This document shows positions 8,125 through 16,447 of a stretch of DNA of 37,495 nucleotides, piece by piece. Source of the DNA: Verrucomicrobiota bacterium. GTDB taxonomy: Bacteria; Verrucomicrobiota; Verrucomicrobiia; Limisphaerales; UBA1096. Location of the stretch: the NCBI GenBank assembly GCA_014382705.1, contig JACNJE010000087.1:1-37495 (forward strand). Reading direction: 5' to 3'. The notes under the pieces are model-generated. The model was given only the letters and a program-made list of their open reading frames with translations, had not been told where the DNA came from and did no database searches. The position numbers and the translations under genes were made by a program. How positions within the stretch are numbered: the stretch's first letter is position 1; each line of letters starts with the position of its first letter.

Positions 8125-9066
8125 ATGAAGCCTGTTTTAATCACAATCTGTTTAACGATTCTGAGTATCGCTTCTGTGAGTGGAGAATCTCTCCCTCCCA
8201 AAAAGCCGCTGATAAAACATGAGGTGCAATTCAACAACCATTCATTCGCCGTTTACGAAAAACGAGCAGCGCAACCCGCAAATGTGATCGTTCTGATCCA
8301 CGGCAGAACGATCAGCGCACTGCCTAATTTTGATTTACAGGTTGGCTCAAAGAACAGGTCGTTCATGGATGCGTTGGTTGCGTCCGGGTTTAATGTGTAT
8401 GCCATCGACCTTCGCGGTTTTGGGAACACCCCAAGAGATCAGTCCGGTTGGAACACGCCGGAAAAAGCGGCGAGTGATGTCACAGACTTTCTGAAGTGGG
8501 TGGCCAAGCGCCATCCTCAAAATGGCAAGCCCAGTTTGTTTGGGTATTCGCTTGGTTCATTGGTTTCACATTTGGTTGTGCAAAAGAGTCCCGAGTTGGT
8601 TTCGGAACTGATTCTTTTTGGTCACCCCATCTTGCTCCTAAAGGAAGTCCAGAAGCGTTCACCGGATGATGACCAAGTTCTTGTGAAGCCTCCGAGGAAA
8701 CCGAACAGCGTCGAGTGGTCGTCGGATGGTTTTATTTTGGAGTCCACAACGCAAGCTGTGATCGATGCCTACGTGGCCGCTTGCCTTAAAGCCGATCCGG
8801 TCTTGGTCGACTGGGATCAGACCCACCAATGGAGGCAACTTGACCCGGTGAAAATCAGCACCCCAACCTTGTTGATAAACGGAATACACGATCCGTATGC
8901 CTCGGTTGAAACGCTTTCGCCATTTTTCAACCAGATCAAATCAGCCGACAAAACGTGGGTGATCATTTCCAAAAGTGGGCACAACGTGCATCTGGAAGAC
9001 GGCGCTACAAGACTGGTAAACGGCGTCGTTAATTTCGTTCGCAGAAATCAGCGTTCGCCGAGGTAA
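8125..9066 (+). CDS. Secreted alpha/beta hydrolase
   Basis: The 313-residue product has a signal peptide (MKPVLITICLTILSIASVSG) and a classical alpha/beta hydrolase core: IVLIHGRT after strand 3, IDLRGFGNT, nucleophile elbow GYSLGS near residue 142, an acid region NGIHDPYAS and the final histidine in KSGHNVHLED. The fold is certain, the substrate unknown; lipase, thioesterase and lysophospholipase annotations would all be plausible. It lies between two palindrome copies (8048 and 9170). The duplicated segment at 13.3-14.2 kb lacks exactly this interval, so the gene has been lost from that copy or gained in this one. Confidence 0.8.
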   Translation: MKPVLITICLTILSIASVSGESLPPKKPLIKHEVQFNNHSFAVYEKRAAQPANVIVLIHGRTISALPNFDLQVGSKNRSFMDALVASGFNVYAIDLRGFGNTPRDQSGWNTPEKAASDVTDFLKWVAKRHPQNGKPSLFGYSLGSLVSHLVVQKSPELVSELILFGHPILLLKEVQKRSPDDDQVLVKPPRKPNSVEWSSDGFILESTTQAVIDAYVAACLKADPVLVDWDQTHQWRQLDPVKISTPTLLINGIHDPYASVETLSPFFNQIKSADKTWVIISKSGHNVHLEDGATRLVNGVVNFVRRNQRSPR

Positions 9067-9169
9067 CTTGTCGGCACGCTGGCCAAGCGCAACGGTTTAA
9101 CGCTTGGGTGGGTCTTTTGTGGCACCTATGGCTGCTCGCTAGGCGATCAATTGGTTGAGCATGGCCTTG

Positions 9170-9183
9170 CGCTTGGCCAAGCG
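9170..9183. repeat. Exact palindrome copy 4
   Basis: In the truncated sulfatase, frame RLAKR. Other end of the 1122-bp interval. Confidence 0.95.
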
Positions 9184-9697
9184 CTGAGTGGCGAGATTCA
9201 CTTTTTCGCTCGGATCGGTGGCGAGGTTGTATAGCTCGACGGAGTTGTCGGTGAAATTTTCGATCAACTTCCAGTCGCCATCGCGAATCGCGCCGCTGGA
9301 GCGGCCGCCGAGGAAGTGCGGTTTCTCGAGTGGGTAATGCCAGTATAACGGGTCGCACTTCAGTGCAGTGCCCGGTTTTTGCCAGATGCGGAGTAGCGAA
9401 GTGCCGTCGAGTTTTTGTCGTTGATCCGTTTGGGCGTTGGCTGCCGCGAGCAGAGTTGGGTAGTGGTCGACGTTGGCGGTGGGTTGGTGCGAGACGCTGT
9501 CGGCCGGGATTTGCTCCGGCCAACTGGCGATGAGCGGGACGCGAATGCCGCCCTCGTAAAGCTGACTCTTGCCTCCGCGCAACGGCGCGTTGGAGGTCAC
9601 GTTGGATTCCCCGCCATTGTCGGAACTGAAGATGACGATCGTGTTTTGGTCGAGGCCAAGTGCTTCGAGCTTGGCGGTGATCTGCCCGACGCCATCC
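9170..9697. repeat. Direct repeat, left copy (sulfatase segment)
   Basis: About 510-530 bp matching 13643-14170 without gaps at offset 4473, with only a handful of mismatches seen by eye. Same orientation as the right copy; DprA-like and RecQ-PRTase genes lie between. Confidence 0.9.
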
Positions 9698-9789
9698 GAA
9701 ACTGCGCCGGCTTAAGACTACCCCGCTGCGGCGCTTGGTTTGCCGGTGGATTTATTTGGTGAATCAAGTGACCGCAAGGAACGAACTCC

Positions 9790-10785
9790 TCACTTCTCGT
9801 GCACAAACAGTGGGAGTGTTTCTTGTTCAGGATATCGGACGGAAGCGGCATCGGCGCTCTCGATGGCTGCCTCGAGTTCTGTTGCACTCGAAGGCTCCGG
9901 CCACGGTATCCCGCCCTGCCGAATGAGGGCGGCGCAGCCCTTGTTTTCACCGCCGGTATCCCGGACAAACAATGGGCCAAACCGGAATTTTTCCAGCTGC
10001 TCGATCGCACCCGCCCAAGTGCCCCCCTTGGCATGATCCGAGTTGACGACCAGCCCGGCATCCGCCAGCGCATAGATCATCTTATTGCGCTGCATGGCGT
10101 GGCCGACGTTGAAGCCGGCGGCGGGATCGTACGGTGACATCAAAACCAAATTTCCATCGTGCAACGGCTCGCGATGCGCGGGGGCGAGGGCGGCACGTTC
10201 GAGGCTGTCGGCCATCACGCCCACCGATTCGCCGCCGGCTTGCAGCGCGCCGGTCATCGCGCTTTGATCAATGCCGCGGGCCGCGCCGGAGATAAGCGGC
10301 CGGCCGGCATCCGCAGCAAGCGCGCCGATGTTGATGGTGTATTCGCGCAGGGCATCGTCCACGTGGCGGGAGCCAACCACGGCGAGGCCTCCTTTCTCCA
10401 GCAATGCAGAGTCGCCGCAGCCGTAAAAAACGGGTGGTGCCTGCGTTTTCAAAAGTGACCTGATGCGGCCGGGATAAACGGCGTCGGCGCGGCTGATGAC
10501 CCAGAGGGTGGCCGCCCGCCAGCGCTCGATGGCTTGGCTCAGGAGAAAACCGCGGCCGAGCAGCGCCTCCAGTCGATCACGGCCGAAGGGTTCGGCGACC
10601 GCTGCAAACCAGTCGCCGGGCTCGAGCAGGTCGGCCGGTTCCTTTTCATTTTCCTGCAGCACCCGGGCAAGCTGATTGTACTCCCGGGGTGCCAACAGTC
10701 CGGCCGGTTCGGCGCGCCTGCCGACAATGAGCGGCGCGGTGAGCAGCAGTGTGGCCTGCGTGTTGGGCGTGAGTTCGGGGTTCAT
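9790..10785 (-). CDS. DprA/Smf-like SLOG-domain protein
   Basis: The 331-residue protein shows the DprA Rossmann-like signature: YPGRIRSLLKTQAPPVFYGCG, then AVVGSR at 135-140, SGAARGID at 166-173, and QRNKMIYALADAGLVV followed by KGGTWAGA. In DprA this fold binds single-stranded DNA and loads RecA; related SLOG proteins can bind nucleotides. Its start overlaps the RecQ-PRTase stop by four bases (ATGA), so the two are probably translated together. It lacks the usual chromosomal dprA setting (no topA or smg here). I infer a dedicated partner of the helicase rather than the housekeeping competence protein. It contains no palindrome core. Confidence 0.78.
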   Translation of the reverse strand: MNPELTPNTQATLLLTAPLIVGRRAEPAGLLAPREYNQLARVLQENEKEPADLLEPGDWFAAVAEPFGRDRLEALLGRGFLLSQAIERWRAATLWVISRADAVYPGRIRSLLKTQAPPVFYGCGDSALLEKGGLAVVGSRHVDDALREYTINIGALAADAGRPLISGAARGIDQSAMTGALQAGGESVGVMADSLERAALAPAHREPLHDGNLVLMSPYDPAAGFNVGHAMQRNKMIYALADAGLVVNSDHAKGGTWAGAIEQLEKFRFGPLFVRDTGGENKGCAALIRQGGIPWPEPSSATELEAAIESADAASVRYPEQETLPLFVHEK

Positions 10786-12860
10786 CCGGAGTTTATGGTG
10801 GCGGCCAGCGCCAACGGGAAAACCGCGCCGCCGCCGTTGGCGGCTAAAAGGTGCGCCGCCACAGTCATCGTCCAGCGCGAATCTACCACGTCATCGATCA
10901 GCAGTACAGGGCCGGACGGGATGGCGCGCCCGGCGAAAGCCAGCGAACCGGCGACGTTGCCTGCCTGCTGGCTGCTGTTGGCCATGGTCTTTTGCTCCGG
11001 CGGTTCGCCGCGCCATTCGAGCACTTGTTGGAAGGGCAGATTCAAAATCCGGGCCAAGCGGCTGGCGAGATCCGGCACGAGTTTTGGGTGGCGGGGCGAC
11101 GGGATGCACGTGACCCACTCGGGCGCGGGCCAGGGCTGCCATTCGCGGACCAACGCTGAGGCGGCCTTGGCCAATTCGTCGGGGAAATGGCCGTCGCGGT
11201 ATTTGCCGGTGCTCACCATTTTGCCCCAGCCGGCGTCACCCCACAGGCACAAGGCGCGACCGGGCCGGGCGCGGTTTTCTTCCGCGATGGTTCCGCTCAT
11301 TTCCAGCCCCGCCAAACCGCCGCTTGGCCAACGCCGCCGCGGCTCAATGACGCAGTGCGTGCGTTTCAAAAATGTAGCCGCCTGCTGCTCCAACGCCGGT
11401 GCCGTAGCGACGGAGAGCGGCGGCAGGTCGGGCTTTTTATACTGGCCGGGGTCACCGTCGAGTGCCCGGATTAAAAACTCCATGTGGCCATCCGCCAGCG
11501 CCACATAATTCTGCATCTGTTTTTGCTCGGCGCGGCGCAGGCCGGTCAACCGCTCGGCGCGTTGCCAAAAAGCATCGGTCAACTTCCCGGGAGTCAGCTT
11601 CCAGCGACGATCGTGCTTCACCACCGGCGCGGGCGACTCGAGCGAGAGCAGCAACAAAGTTTTTTGAATGCGCCCGAATGAGACGTTCACTTTTTCCATC
11701 AACGCGGAAACAGACAGCCCGTTCTCCGCCGCTTTGAGCGAATCGATGACCGCCCCCACTTCGGCCCGCGAGGGGAAGGCGGTGTTGATAAAATAATCGT
11801 TGATTTCTGTCTCCTCCTCGCCGCTGAGCAACACACCGTAAGCCGCGCTCAGCGCCCGGCCCGCCCGGCCGACGTGTTGGTAATAGGCCACCACCGAGCC
11901 GGGCGACTGGTAGTGGATGACAAATGATAAGTCCGGTTTATCAAAACCCATGCCCAGCGCCGTCGTGGCCACCAGCACCTTGAGCCGGTTGTCCAGCAGC
12001 GCCTGCTCGAGGGTGGGCCGCTCGTCGCCGGACTGGCCGGTGTACGCCCTGGCCACGATGCCGTTTTGCTTCAGCCATCCGGCCACCTGCTCGGCGTCGC
12101 GCACGGTGAGCGTGTAAACGATGCCACTGCCCTCGAGGCACCGAATGTTTTTCGCCAGCCACGCGAGACGGCTGGCTTGGCCCGGTAAGCGAATCGTTTG
12201 CAGAAACAACGACGACCGGCTCAAGTCGCCACGCGAGACGGTGAGGTTCGGCCCGAGCACTACCTGCAAATCCGCCACCACACGGTCGTTGGCCGTGGCG
12301 GTGGTGGCGAGCAGGCGAACATTGGCCGGCAACGCGCGAAGCATCCGCTCGATCAACCGATAATGCGGCCGGAAATCATGCCCCCAGTCCGAGATGCAAT
12401 GCGCCTCGTCAATCACCAGCAGCGACACGCGCCCGGCCATCGGCCCCAGCACGTGGTTGCAAAATTGCTCGTTGGCCTGCCGCTCCGGTGAGACAAGCAA
12501 AATGTCCACCTCACCCCGAACCATTCGCGCCTCGACTTTTTCCCAGTCTTCCGTGTTGTCGGAATTGATGGTGGCCGCACGCACTCCCATGCGCTCCGCC
12601 GCAGCGATTTGGTTTCGCATCAACGCCAATAGCGGCGAGATCAACAGTGCCGGCCCCATTCCCGCCTCGCACAGCAGCTTGGCCGCGATGAAATAAACCG
12701 AGCTTTTTCCCCAGCCGGTTTTCTGCACCAGCAACAACCGCCCGCGCCCCTCCACCACGTGCGCGATTGCCTCCCTCTGGCCTTCGCGAAACGCAACATC
12801 GGCACGCTCCAACCCCAGCCTCAGCAACTCATCGGCGCGTTCTGAATCAAAAGTCGTCAC
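10782..12860 (-). CDS. RecQ-family helicase fused to a phosphoribosyltransferase domain
   Basis: This 692-residue protein begins with superfamily-2 RecQ motifs: QREAI near 28-32, Walker A KTGWGKS at 47-53, DEAHCISDWGHDFRP from 151, LLATTATA, and in the second lobe TALGMGFDKPD and the arginine finger region HVGRAGR. The usual RecQ zinc cysteines after the helicase core are missing (the segment reads DPGQYKKPDLPPLS). The C-terminal ~130 residues are a ComF-like phosphoribosyltransferase: VTCIPSPRHP, then the PRPP loop VLLIDDVVDSRWTM near 652-665. The fusion, coupled to a DprA-like protein, suggests a DNA-processing or conflict system. A nucleotide-linked signal or base salvage role for the PRTase is speculation. 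Confidence 0.85.
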   Translation of the reverse strand: MTTFDSERADELLRLGLERADVAFREGQREAIAHVVEGRGRLLLVQKTGWGKSSVYFIAAKLLCEAGMGPALLISPLLALMRNQIAAAERMGVRAATINSDNTEDWEKVEARMVRGEVDILLVSPERQANEQFCNHVLGPMAGRVSLLVIDEAHCISDWGHDFRPHYRLIERMLRALPANVRLLATTATANDRVVADLQVVLGPNLTVSRGDLSRSSLFLQTIRLPGQASRLAWLAKNIRCLEGSGIVYTLTVRDAEQVAGWLKQNGIVARAYTGQSGDERPTLEQALLDNRLKVLVATTALGMGFDKPDLSFVIHYQSPGSVVAYYQHVGRAGRALSAAYGVLLSGEEETEINDYFINTAFPSRAEVGAVIDSLKAAENGLSVSALMEKVNVSFGRIQKTLLLLSLESPAPVVKHDRRWKLTPGKLTDAFWQRAERLTGLRRAEQKQMQNYVALADGHMEFLIRALDGDPGQYKKPDLPPLSVATAPALEQQAATFLKRTHCVIEPRRRWPSGGLAGLEMSGTIAEENRARPGRALCLWGDAGWGKMVSTGKYRDGHFPDELAKAASALVREWQPWPAPEWVTCIPSPRHPKLVPDLASRLARILNLPFQQVLEWRGEPPEQKTMANSSQQAGNVAGSLAFAGRAIPSGPVLLIDDVVDSRWTMTVAAHLLAANGGGAVFPLALAATINSG

Positions 12861-12862
12861 TT

Positions 12863-13331
12863 AATCATCTATTCCCGGGATGGGGGGGTCAGGAGCAACG
12901 TCCTCTCCCTGCCAATTTACCTTGCCGTTTTCGTACAAAAGAATGCGGGAGCGGCTGCCGGAGGCTGGCTTGCGGTTGAACTTGGGCAAAAACTTTTTGT
13001 GCCGGGCGATCACTTTGGCGTACTCGGGGCGCTTGGCCAGTTAACCCACTCGTGGGGGCCGGTGCGCAGGTCGTATAACTCCTCGCTGCCGTCGGCGTAC
13101 TGGATGTAGCGCCAATTCTCGCTGCGCACGCCGTGGTTGTGGGTGGTGATGGCCGGATGCTCCCGCTTGGCCTCGGCGTCGCGCAGCTGCGGCACGAGGC
13201 TGTGGCCTTCGAGCGTTTTGTTTTTCGGAAGGCCAAGCAGCTCGTTGAGTGTCGGGTAAATGTCCAGCAGTTCGGCCGGTCGGGTGCAGACTTGGCCCGG
13301 TTTCACTCCCGGCCCGGCGAAGATGAGTGGC
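12863..13331 (-). pseudogene. C-terminal remnant of an iduronate-sulfatase-like gene
   Basis: This reads as the last ~155 residues of a sulfatase like the one at 24272-25750: LIFAGPGVKPGQVC, AELLDIYPTLNELL, HPAITTHNHGVRSENWRYIQYADGSEELYD, and after a frameshift KVIARHKKFLPKFNRKPASG to PPIPGIDD and a stop. The shift is a missing base exactly at a palindrome core: bases read CGCTTGGCCAGTT where the in-frame form needs CGCTTGGCCAAGTT, so the frame turns into WPSAPSTPK and ends at 13010. It starts two bases upstream of the recQ start. The catalytic half is absent. Confidence 0.85.
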
Positions 13332-13621
13332 ACGACGGCGATGCCTTTTCCCCTCAACGCCGCGGGCAGGGAGCGGTTGCCGTTCTTCAACCCACCGCCG
13401 TGAAACCAGACCACCGTCGCGAACTCCTTTTTGCCGGTGGGATAATAAACGTCCAAACGGCAACGAGATTTCATATAGTCCGTCAGCCCGGGGCCGGTGC
13501 GGTAGGCGATGTCGGCATCGGTCTTGTACTGGCCGGCTTCGTCCGCTCCCTTGGCCAAGCCGGTGCCCAAAACAAAAAGCGCAGCCATCGCCACTGCTGC
13601 CGTCTTTTGAAACATCATCAT
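13331..13621 (-). pseudogene. Truncated copy of the esterase at 7189 (N-terminal part)
   Basis: This segment (13330-13642) matches 7735-8047 without gaps and encodes the leader and first ~100 residues of the esterase, up to GKGIAVVP, with HGGG but no nucleophile serine. There it joins the sulfatase remnant in frame at a short shared GTGCC-like stretch, making a 203-residue chimeric frame (13621 to 13010) that begins with three consecutive ATGs. The first ATG overlaps the TGA stop of the upstream sulfatase. The product would have a signal peptide but no catalytic centre, so function is doubtful. Confidence 0.8.
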
Positions 13622-15054
13622 CACGCGGCGATACTTCCCAAGCGCTTGGCCAAGCGCTGAGTGGCGAGATTCACTTTTTCGCTTGGGTCGGTGGCGAGGT
13701 TGTATAGCTCGACGGAGTTGTTGGTGAAATTTTCGATCAGTTTCCAGTCGCCATCGCGAATCGCGCCGCTGGATCGGCCGCCGAGGAAGTGCGGTTTCTC
13801 GAGTGGGTAATGCCAGTATAACGGGTCGCACTTCAGTGCAGTGCCCGGTTTTTGCCAGATGCGGAGTAGCGAAGTGCCGTCGAGTTTTTGTCGTTGATCC
13901 GTTTGGGCGTTGGCTGCCGCGAGCAGAGTTGGGTAGTGGTCGACGTTGGCGGTGGGTTGGTGCGAGACGCTGTCGGCCGGGATTTGCTCCGGCCAACTGG
14001 CGATGAGCGGGACGCGAATGCCGCCCTCGTAAAGCTGACTCTTGCCTCCGCGCAACGGCGCGTTGGAGGTCACGTTGGATTCCCCGCCATTGTCGGAACT
14101 GAAGATGACAATCGTGTTTTGGTCGAGGCCAAGTGCTTCGAGCTTGGCGGTGATCAGTCCGACACCGTCGTCGATGCTCTCAAGCATGGCGGCGAGATGC
14201 GGGTTGTGGTCGCCGGCCCAGTGGTTTTGTGGATCCCCGGCGAGCGCGGCGTCCTGACAGAGGTAGCAGCGTTCGCGCGTGCTTTTTCCGGGAGGATGCT
14301 TGGCGCGGTATTTGGCGACCAATTTCGGTTTGCCGTTGAGGATGGTGTGCGGTGCGTAGTGGCTGAGGAACAGAAAAAACGGTTTGTCCTTGTTGCGCTC
14401 GATGAACTGCACGGCTTCGTGGTTGAGGCGGTCGGTGAGATATTCCCGGCGGCCCAGTTTTTGTTCCGGCAAATCGAGCCAGCGGATCGGTTGCGAGCGA
14501 AACAGGTATGGCCAAAAGTTCGCGCCGTTGCCAACGCCCTTGACCTCGCTGCCGGTGTTCCAGTTGAAGCCGTGGTCGGTGGGGCGCACGACCTGGGTTG
14601 CCCCGTGGTAGCGGTAGCCGGAGAGATGCCATTTACCGATCATGCCGGTGGCGTAGCCGGTGTCGCGCAGCTGCTCAGGCAGGGTAATGTGATCGGTCGA
14701 CAGGCCGTTTTCGGAGTTGGGCCGGAGGTAATCCAAAATGCCCACCCGCGCCGGGTATTGGCCGGTGAGAAACGCCGCACGGTAGGGCGAGCAAACCGGG
14801 GCCGAGGCGTAGGCTTGGGTGAACCGCAGGCCGCGCTTGGCCAAGCGATCGAGGTGCGGCGTCTCGTTGAAGCGATTGCCGTAACAGCCCAACTCCGCCC
14901 AGCCAAGGTCGTCAGCCAGAATGAAAACGATGTTGGGGCGCTTGGCCTGAAGGGTTTGCGCGAGGGCTAAGGCAAGCAGCGCACAGAACCACCGCCATGA
15001 ACTATTGGCCAAGCGGAAGCGCACTAGACGATCGGCAACGGTTGGCCTTCGCAA
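13621..15054 (-). CDS. S1-family sulfatase
   Basis: This 477-residue protein removes sulfate esters, probably from a polysaccharide, after conversion of the motif cysteine to formylglycine. Visible are the leader ending in TLQA, the metal motif ILADDLG (Asp48, Asp49), the modification motif CSPYR at 88-92, GKWHLS at 140-145 and the late metal pair SSDNGG. The start at 15054 overlaps the end of the DUF1501 gene by 31 bases; a TTG within the overlap could be used instead. Two palindromes are in frame as RLAKR (DRLAKRG before the active site, and near the C-terminus). The last residues, LGSIAA, come from esterase leader DNA joined at the palindrome, replacing the tail KAMLNQLIA seen in the truncated copy at 9139. 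Confidence 0.92.
   Translation of the reverse strand: MRRPTVADRLVRFRLANSSWRWFCALLALALAQTLQAKRPNIVFILADDLGWAELGCYGNRFNETPHLDRLAKRGLRFTQAYASAPVCSPYRAAFLTGQYPARVGILDYLRPNSENGLSTDHITLPEQLRDTGYATGMIGKWHLSGYRYHGATQVVRPTDHGFNWNTGSEVKGVGNGANFWPYLFRSQPIRWLDLPEQKLGRREYLTDRLNHEAVQFIERNKDKPFFLFLSHYAPHTILNGKPKLVAKYRAKHPPGKSTRERCYLCQDAALAGDPQNHWAGDHNPHLAAMLESIDDGVGLITAKLEALGLDQNTIVIFSSDNGGESNVTSNAPLRGGKSQLYEGGIRVPLIASWPEQIPADSVSHQPTANVDHYPTLLAAANAQTDQRQKLDGTSLLRIWQKPGTALKCDPLYWHYPLEKPHFLGGRSSGAIRDGDWKLIENFTNNSVELYNLATDPSEKVNLATQRLAKRLGSIAA
13643..13656. repeat. Exact palindrome copy 5 (recombination junction)
   Basis: Left of it the sequence follows the esterase leader (as at 8048), right of it the sulfatase (as at 9183). 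Frame RLAKR in the sulfatase tail. Confidence 0.95.
13643..14170. repeat. Direct repeat, right copy (sulfatase segment)
   Basis: Right partner of the repeat at 9170-9697; here it is part of a full-length sulfatase gene. Confidence 0.9.
14834..14847. repeat. Exact palindrome copy 6
   Basis: In the sulfatase at 13621, frame DRLAKRG ahead of the active-site motif. Confidence 0.95.
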
Positions 15055-16382
15055 ATGAGGTATGGCCGGTCGAGTTGATCGTGCAACTCGGCGTTGTGGT
15101 CGATACCCATCGCCTTGTAGACCGTGGCGTGGATGTCCGCCGGGGAGCAGGCGCCTGCCGCCGGTTCGATGCCCTTGGTGTCGCTGGCGCCGTAGACTTG
15201 GCCGCCATGAACGCCGCCGCCGGCAAACGCCATCGAGTACACGCCGGGATGGTGGTCACGCCCGCCGTTGCCGTTGACCTTTGGCGTGCGGCCGAAGTCG
15301 GTGAGAAATACCACGAGTGTTTCGTCGAGCATGCCGCGCATTTCGAGATCGGTCAGCAAGGCAGAGACGGCTCGGTCGAAGACCGGCAGCAGCCGGTTTT
15401 TCATTTTGAAAAAGTGATTGCGGTGCGTGTCCCAGTTATCGCCACCGCCACCCGCGAGATCCCCTGCGGAACATACCGCCTGCACCACCGGCACACCGGC
15501 CTCGACGAGACGCCGCGCCAGCAACAACGACTGGCCTCCGATGTGGTTGCCATACATGTCGCGGATGCGTTGATCCTCGAGATCGAGATCGTACGCCTCG
15601 CGCACAGGTGAACCGAGCAGCATGTCCGCAGCCATTTGGCGGTAGTGATCCAGTTTTTCGTACGCGGTGGAATCGCCCATGCGTTGGCCAAGCGACTGGT
15701 CCAATTGCTCAAGCAGCGTCAACCGATCGGAGATGCGCTCCTTCTCGAGGTTCAACTTGAGGTTCAGCGCGGGATCGTCGTAACGGCTCACGCCGCCGTA
15801 CGGTTCGCCGGCCGGTGTCCGCATGAGGATCGGGTCGTACTTTGCCCCGAGCCAACCGGCACCTTCGCCAGCCATCTGGCGTCCGTTGTCGTACATCGAG
15901 TACGGCATCCGCACGGCGCCCGGCACACCGGCGATCGGGCGGTGAAAATGGGAGATGACCGAGGTGATCGACGGCCAGTTTTTGCGGCCCTTGGCCTTGA
16001 TCTGCCCCTCGGGATGATGCCCGGTCATGTTCAGATAAACCGCGCCAGAGTGCGCGCCGTTGTTGTGATGCACCGAACGGACGATCGAGAGTTTGTTCGA
16101 GTGCTTGGCGAGCAGGGGGATGTGTTCCGAAAACTGGATGCCCGGTGTTGCGGTTCGGGTTGTTTTGAACTCGCCGCGAATGTCGACCGGCGCCTCCGGC
16201 TTGGGGTCGAACGTCTCGTAATGGCTCATGCCACCCCAAGTGTAGATGATAATGCAGGCCTTGGCTTTGCGCCGGCGCGGAGCCGAGACAGCCTGTGCCT
16301 TGAGAAAAGTAGGCAGCGTCAGGCCGGCCAGCCCCACACTGGATCGGAGAAAATCTCGCCGTGTATGTTGCAGACTAAGCAT
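15024..16382 (-). CDS. DUF1501 protein, Tat-exported
   Basis: The 452-residue protein has a twin-arginine leader (TRRDFLRSSVGLAGLTL) and the DUF1501 signature: WGGMSHYETFDPKPEAP near 50, SIVRSVHHNNGAHSGA, and a late FGRTPKVNGNGGRDHHPG. DUF1501 proteins belong to the alkaline-phosphatase/sulfatase-like superfamily and are expanded in Planctomycetota and Verrucomicrobiota; their reaction is not established. The arrangement next to sulfatases is typical of sulfated-glycan clusters. Partial palindromes are present (SLGQRMG from GTTGGCCAAGCG near 15685). Confidence 0.9.
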   Translation of the reverse strand: MLSLQHTRRDFLRSSVGLAGLTLPTFLKAQAVSAPRRRKAKACIIIYTWGGMSHYETFDPKPEAPVDIRGEFKTTRTATPGIQFSEHIPLLAKHSNKLSIVRSVHHNNGAHSGAVYLNMTGHHPEGQIKAKGRKNWPSITSVISHFHRPIAGVPGAVRMPYSMYDNGRQMAGEGAGWLGAKYDPILMRTPAGEPYGGVSRYDDPALNLKLNLEKERISDRLTLLEQLDQSLGQRMGDSTAYEKLDHYRQMAADMLLGSPVREAYDLDLEDQRIRDMYGNHIGGQSLLLARRLVEAGVPVVQAVCSAGDLAGGGGDNWDTHRNHFFKMKNRLLPVFDRAVSALLTDLEMRGMLDETLVVFLTDFGRTPKVNGNGGRDHHPGVYSMAFAGGGVHGGQVYGASDTKGIEPAAGACSPADIHATVYKAMGIDHNAELHDQLDRPYLICEGQPLPIV

Positions 16383-16447
16383 CTCGAAAGTTCAATAACA
16401 GAGGAAAATCTAATGTTTTTGTGTCAAAACAGCAAGATTGGCGGGGG

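Larger units (their letters stand above)
9139..9715 (-). pseudogene. Truncated sulfatase (C-terminal third)
   Basis: This reads as the C-terminal part of an S1 sulfatase, from SDGVGQITAKLEALGL to RLAKRKAMLNQLIA and a stop. It is nearly identical, without gaps, to the intact sulfatase at 13621-15054 over about 510 bp (9170-9682 matches 13643-14155). A stop codon sits directly before the homologous stretch near 9716. The catalytic N-terminal region with Cys-x-Pro-x-Arg is absent, so the product cannot be an active sulfatase. Its own C-terminus after the palindrome (KAMLNQLIA) is probably the ancestral one, because the full-length copy has a tail borrowed from hydrolase leader DNA. An internal ATG at 9600 could still allow a short product. 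Confidence 0.85.
13330..13656. repeat. Duplicated esterase leader segment, right copy
   Basis: Right partner of 7735-8061; joined on its left to a sulfatase remnant and on its right, at the palindrome, to the full sulfatase. Confidence 0.88.

Noticed and set aside
9597-10073. 158-codon minus frame spanning the sulfatase remnant and dprA-like gene
   Set aside because: Out of frame with both neighbours and without motif content.
13888-14970. 360-codon plus-strand open frame
   Set aside because: Antisense shadow of the sulfatase at 13621, produced by GC-rich codon use.
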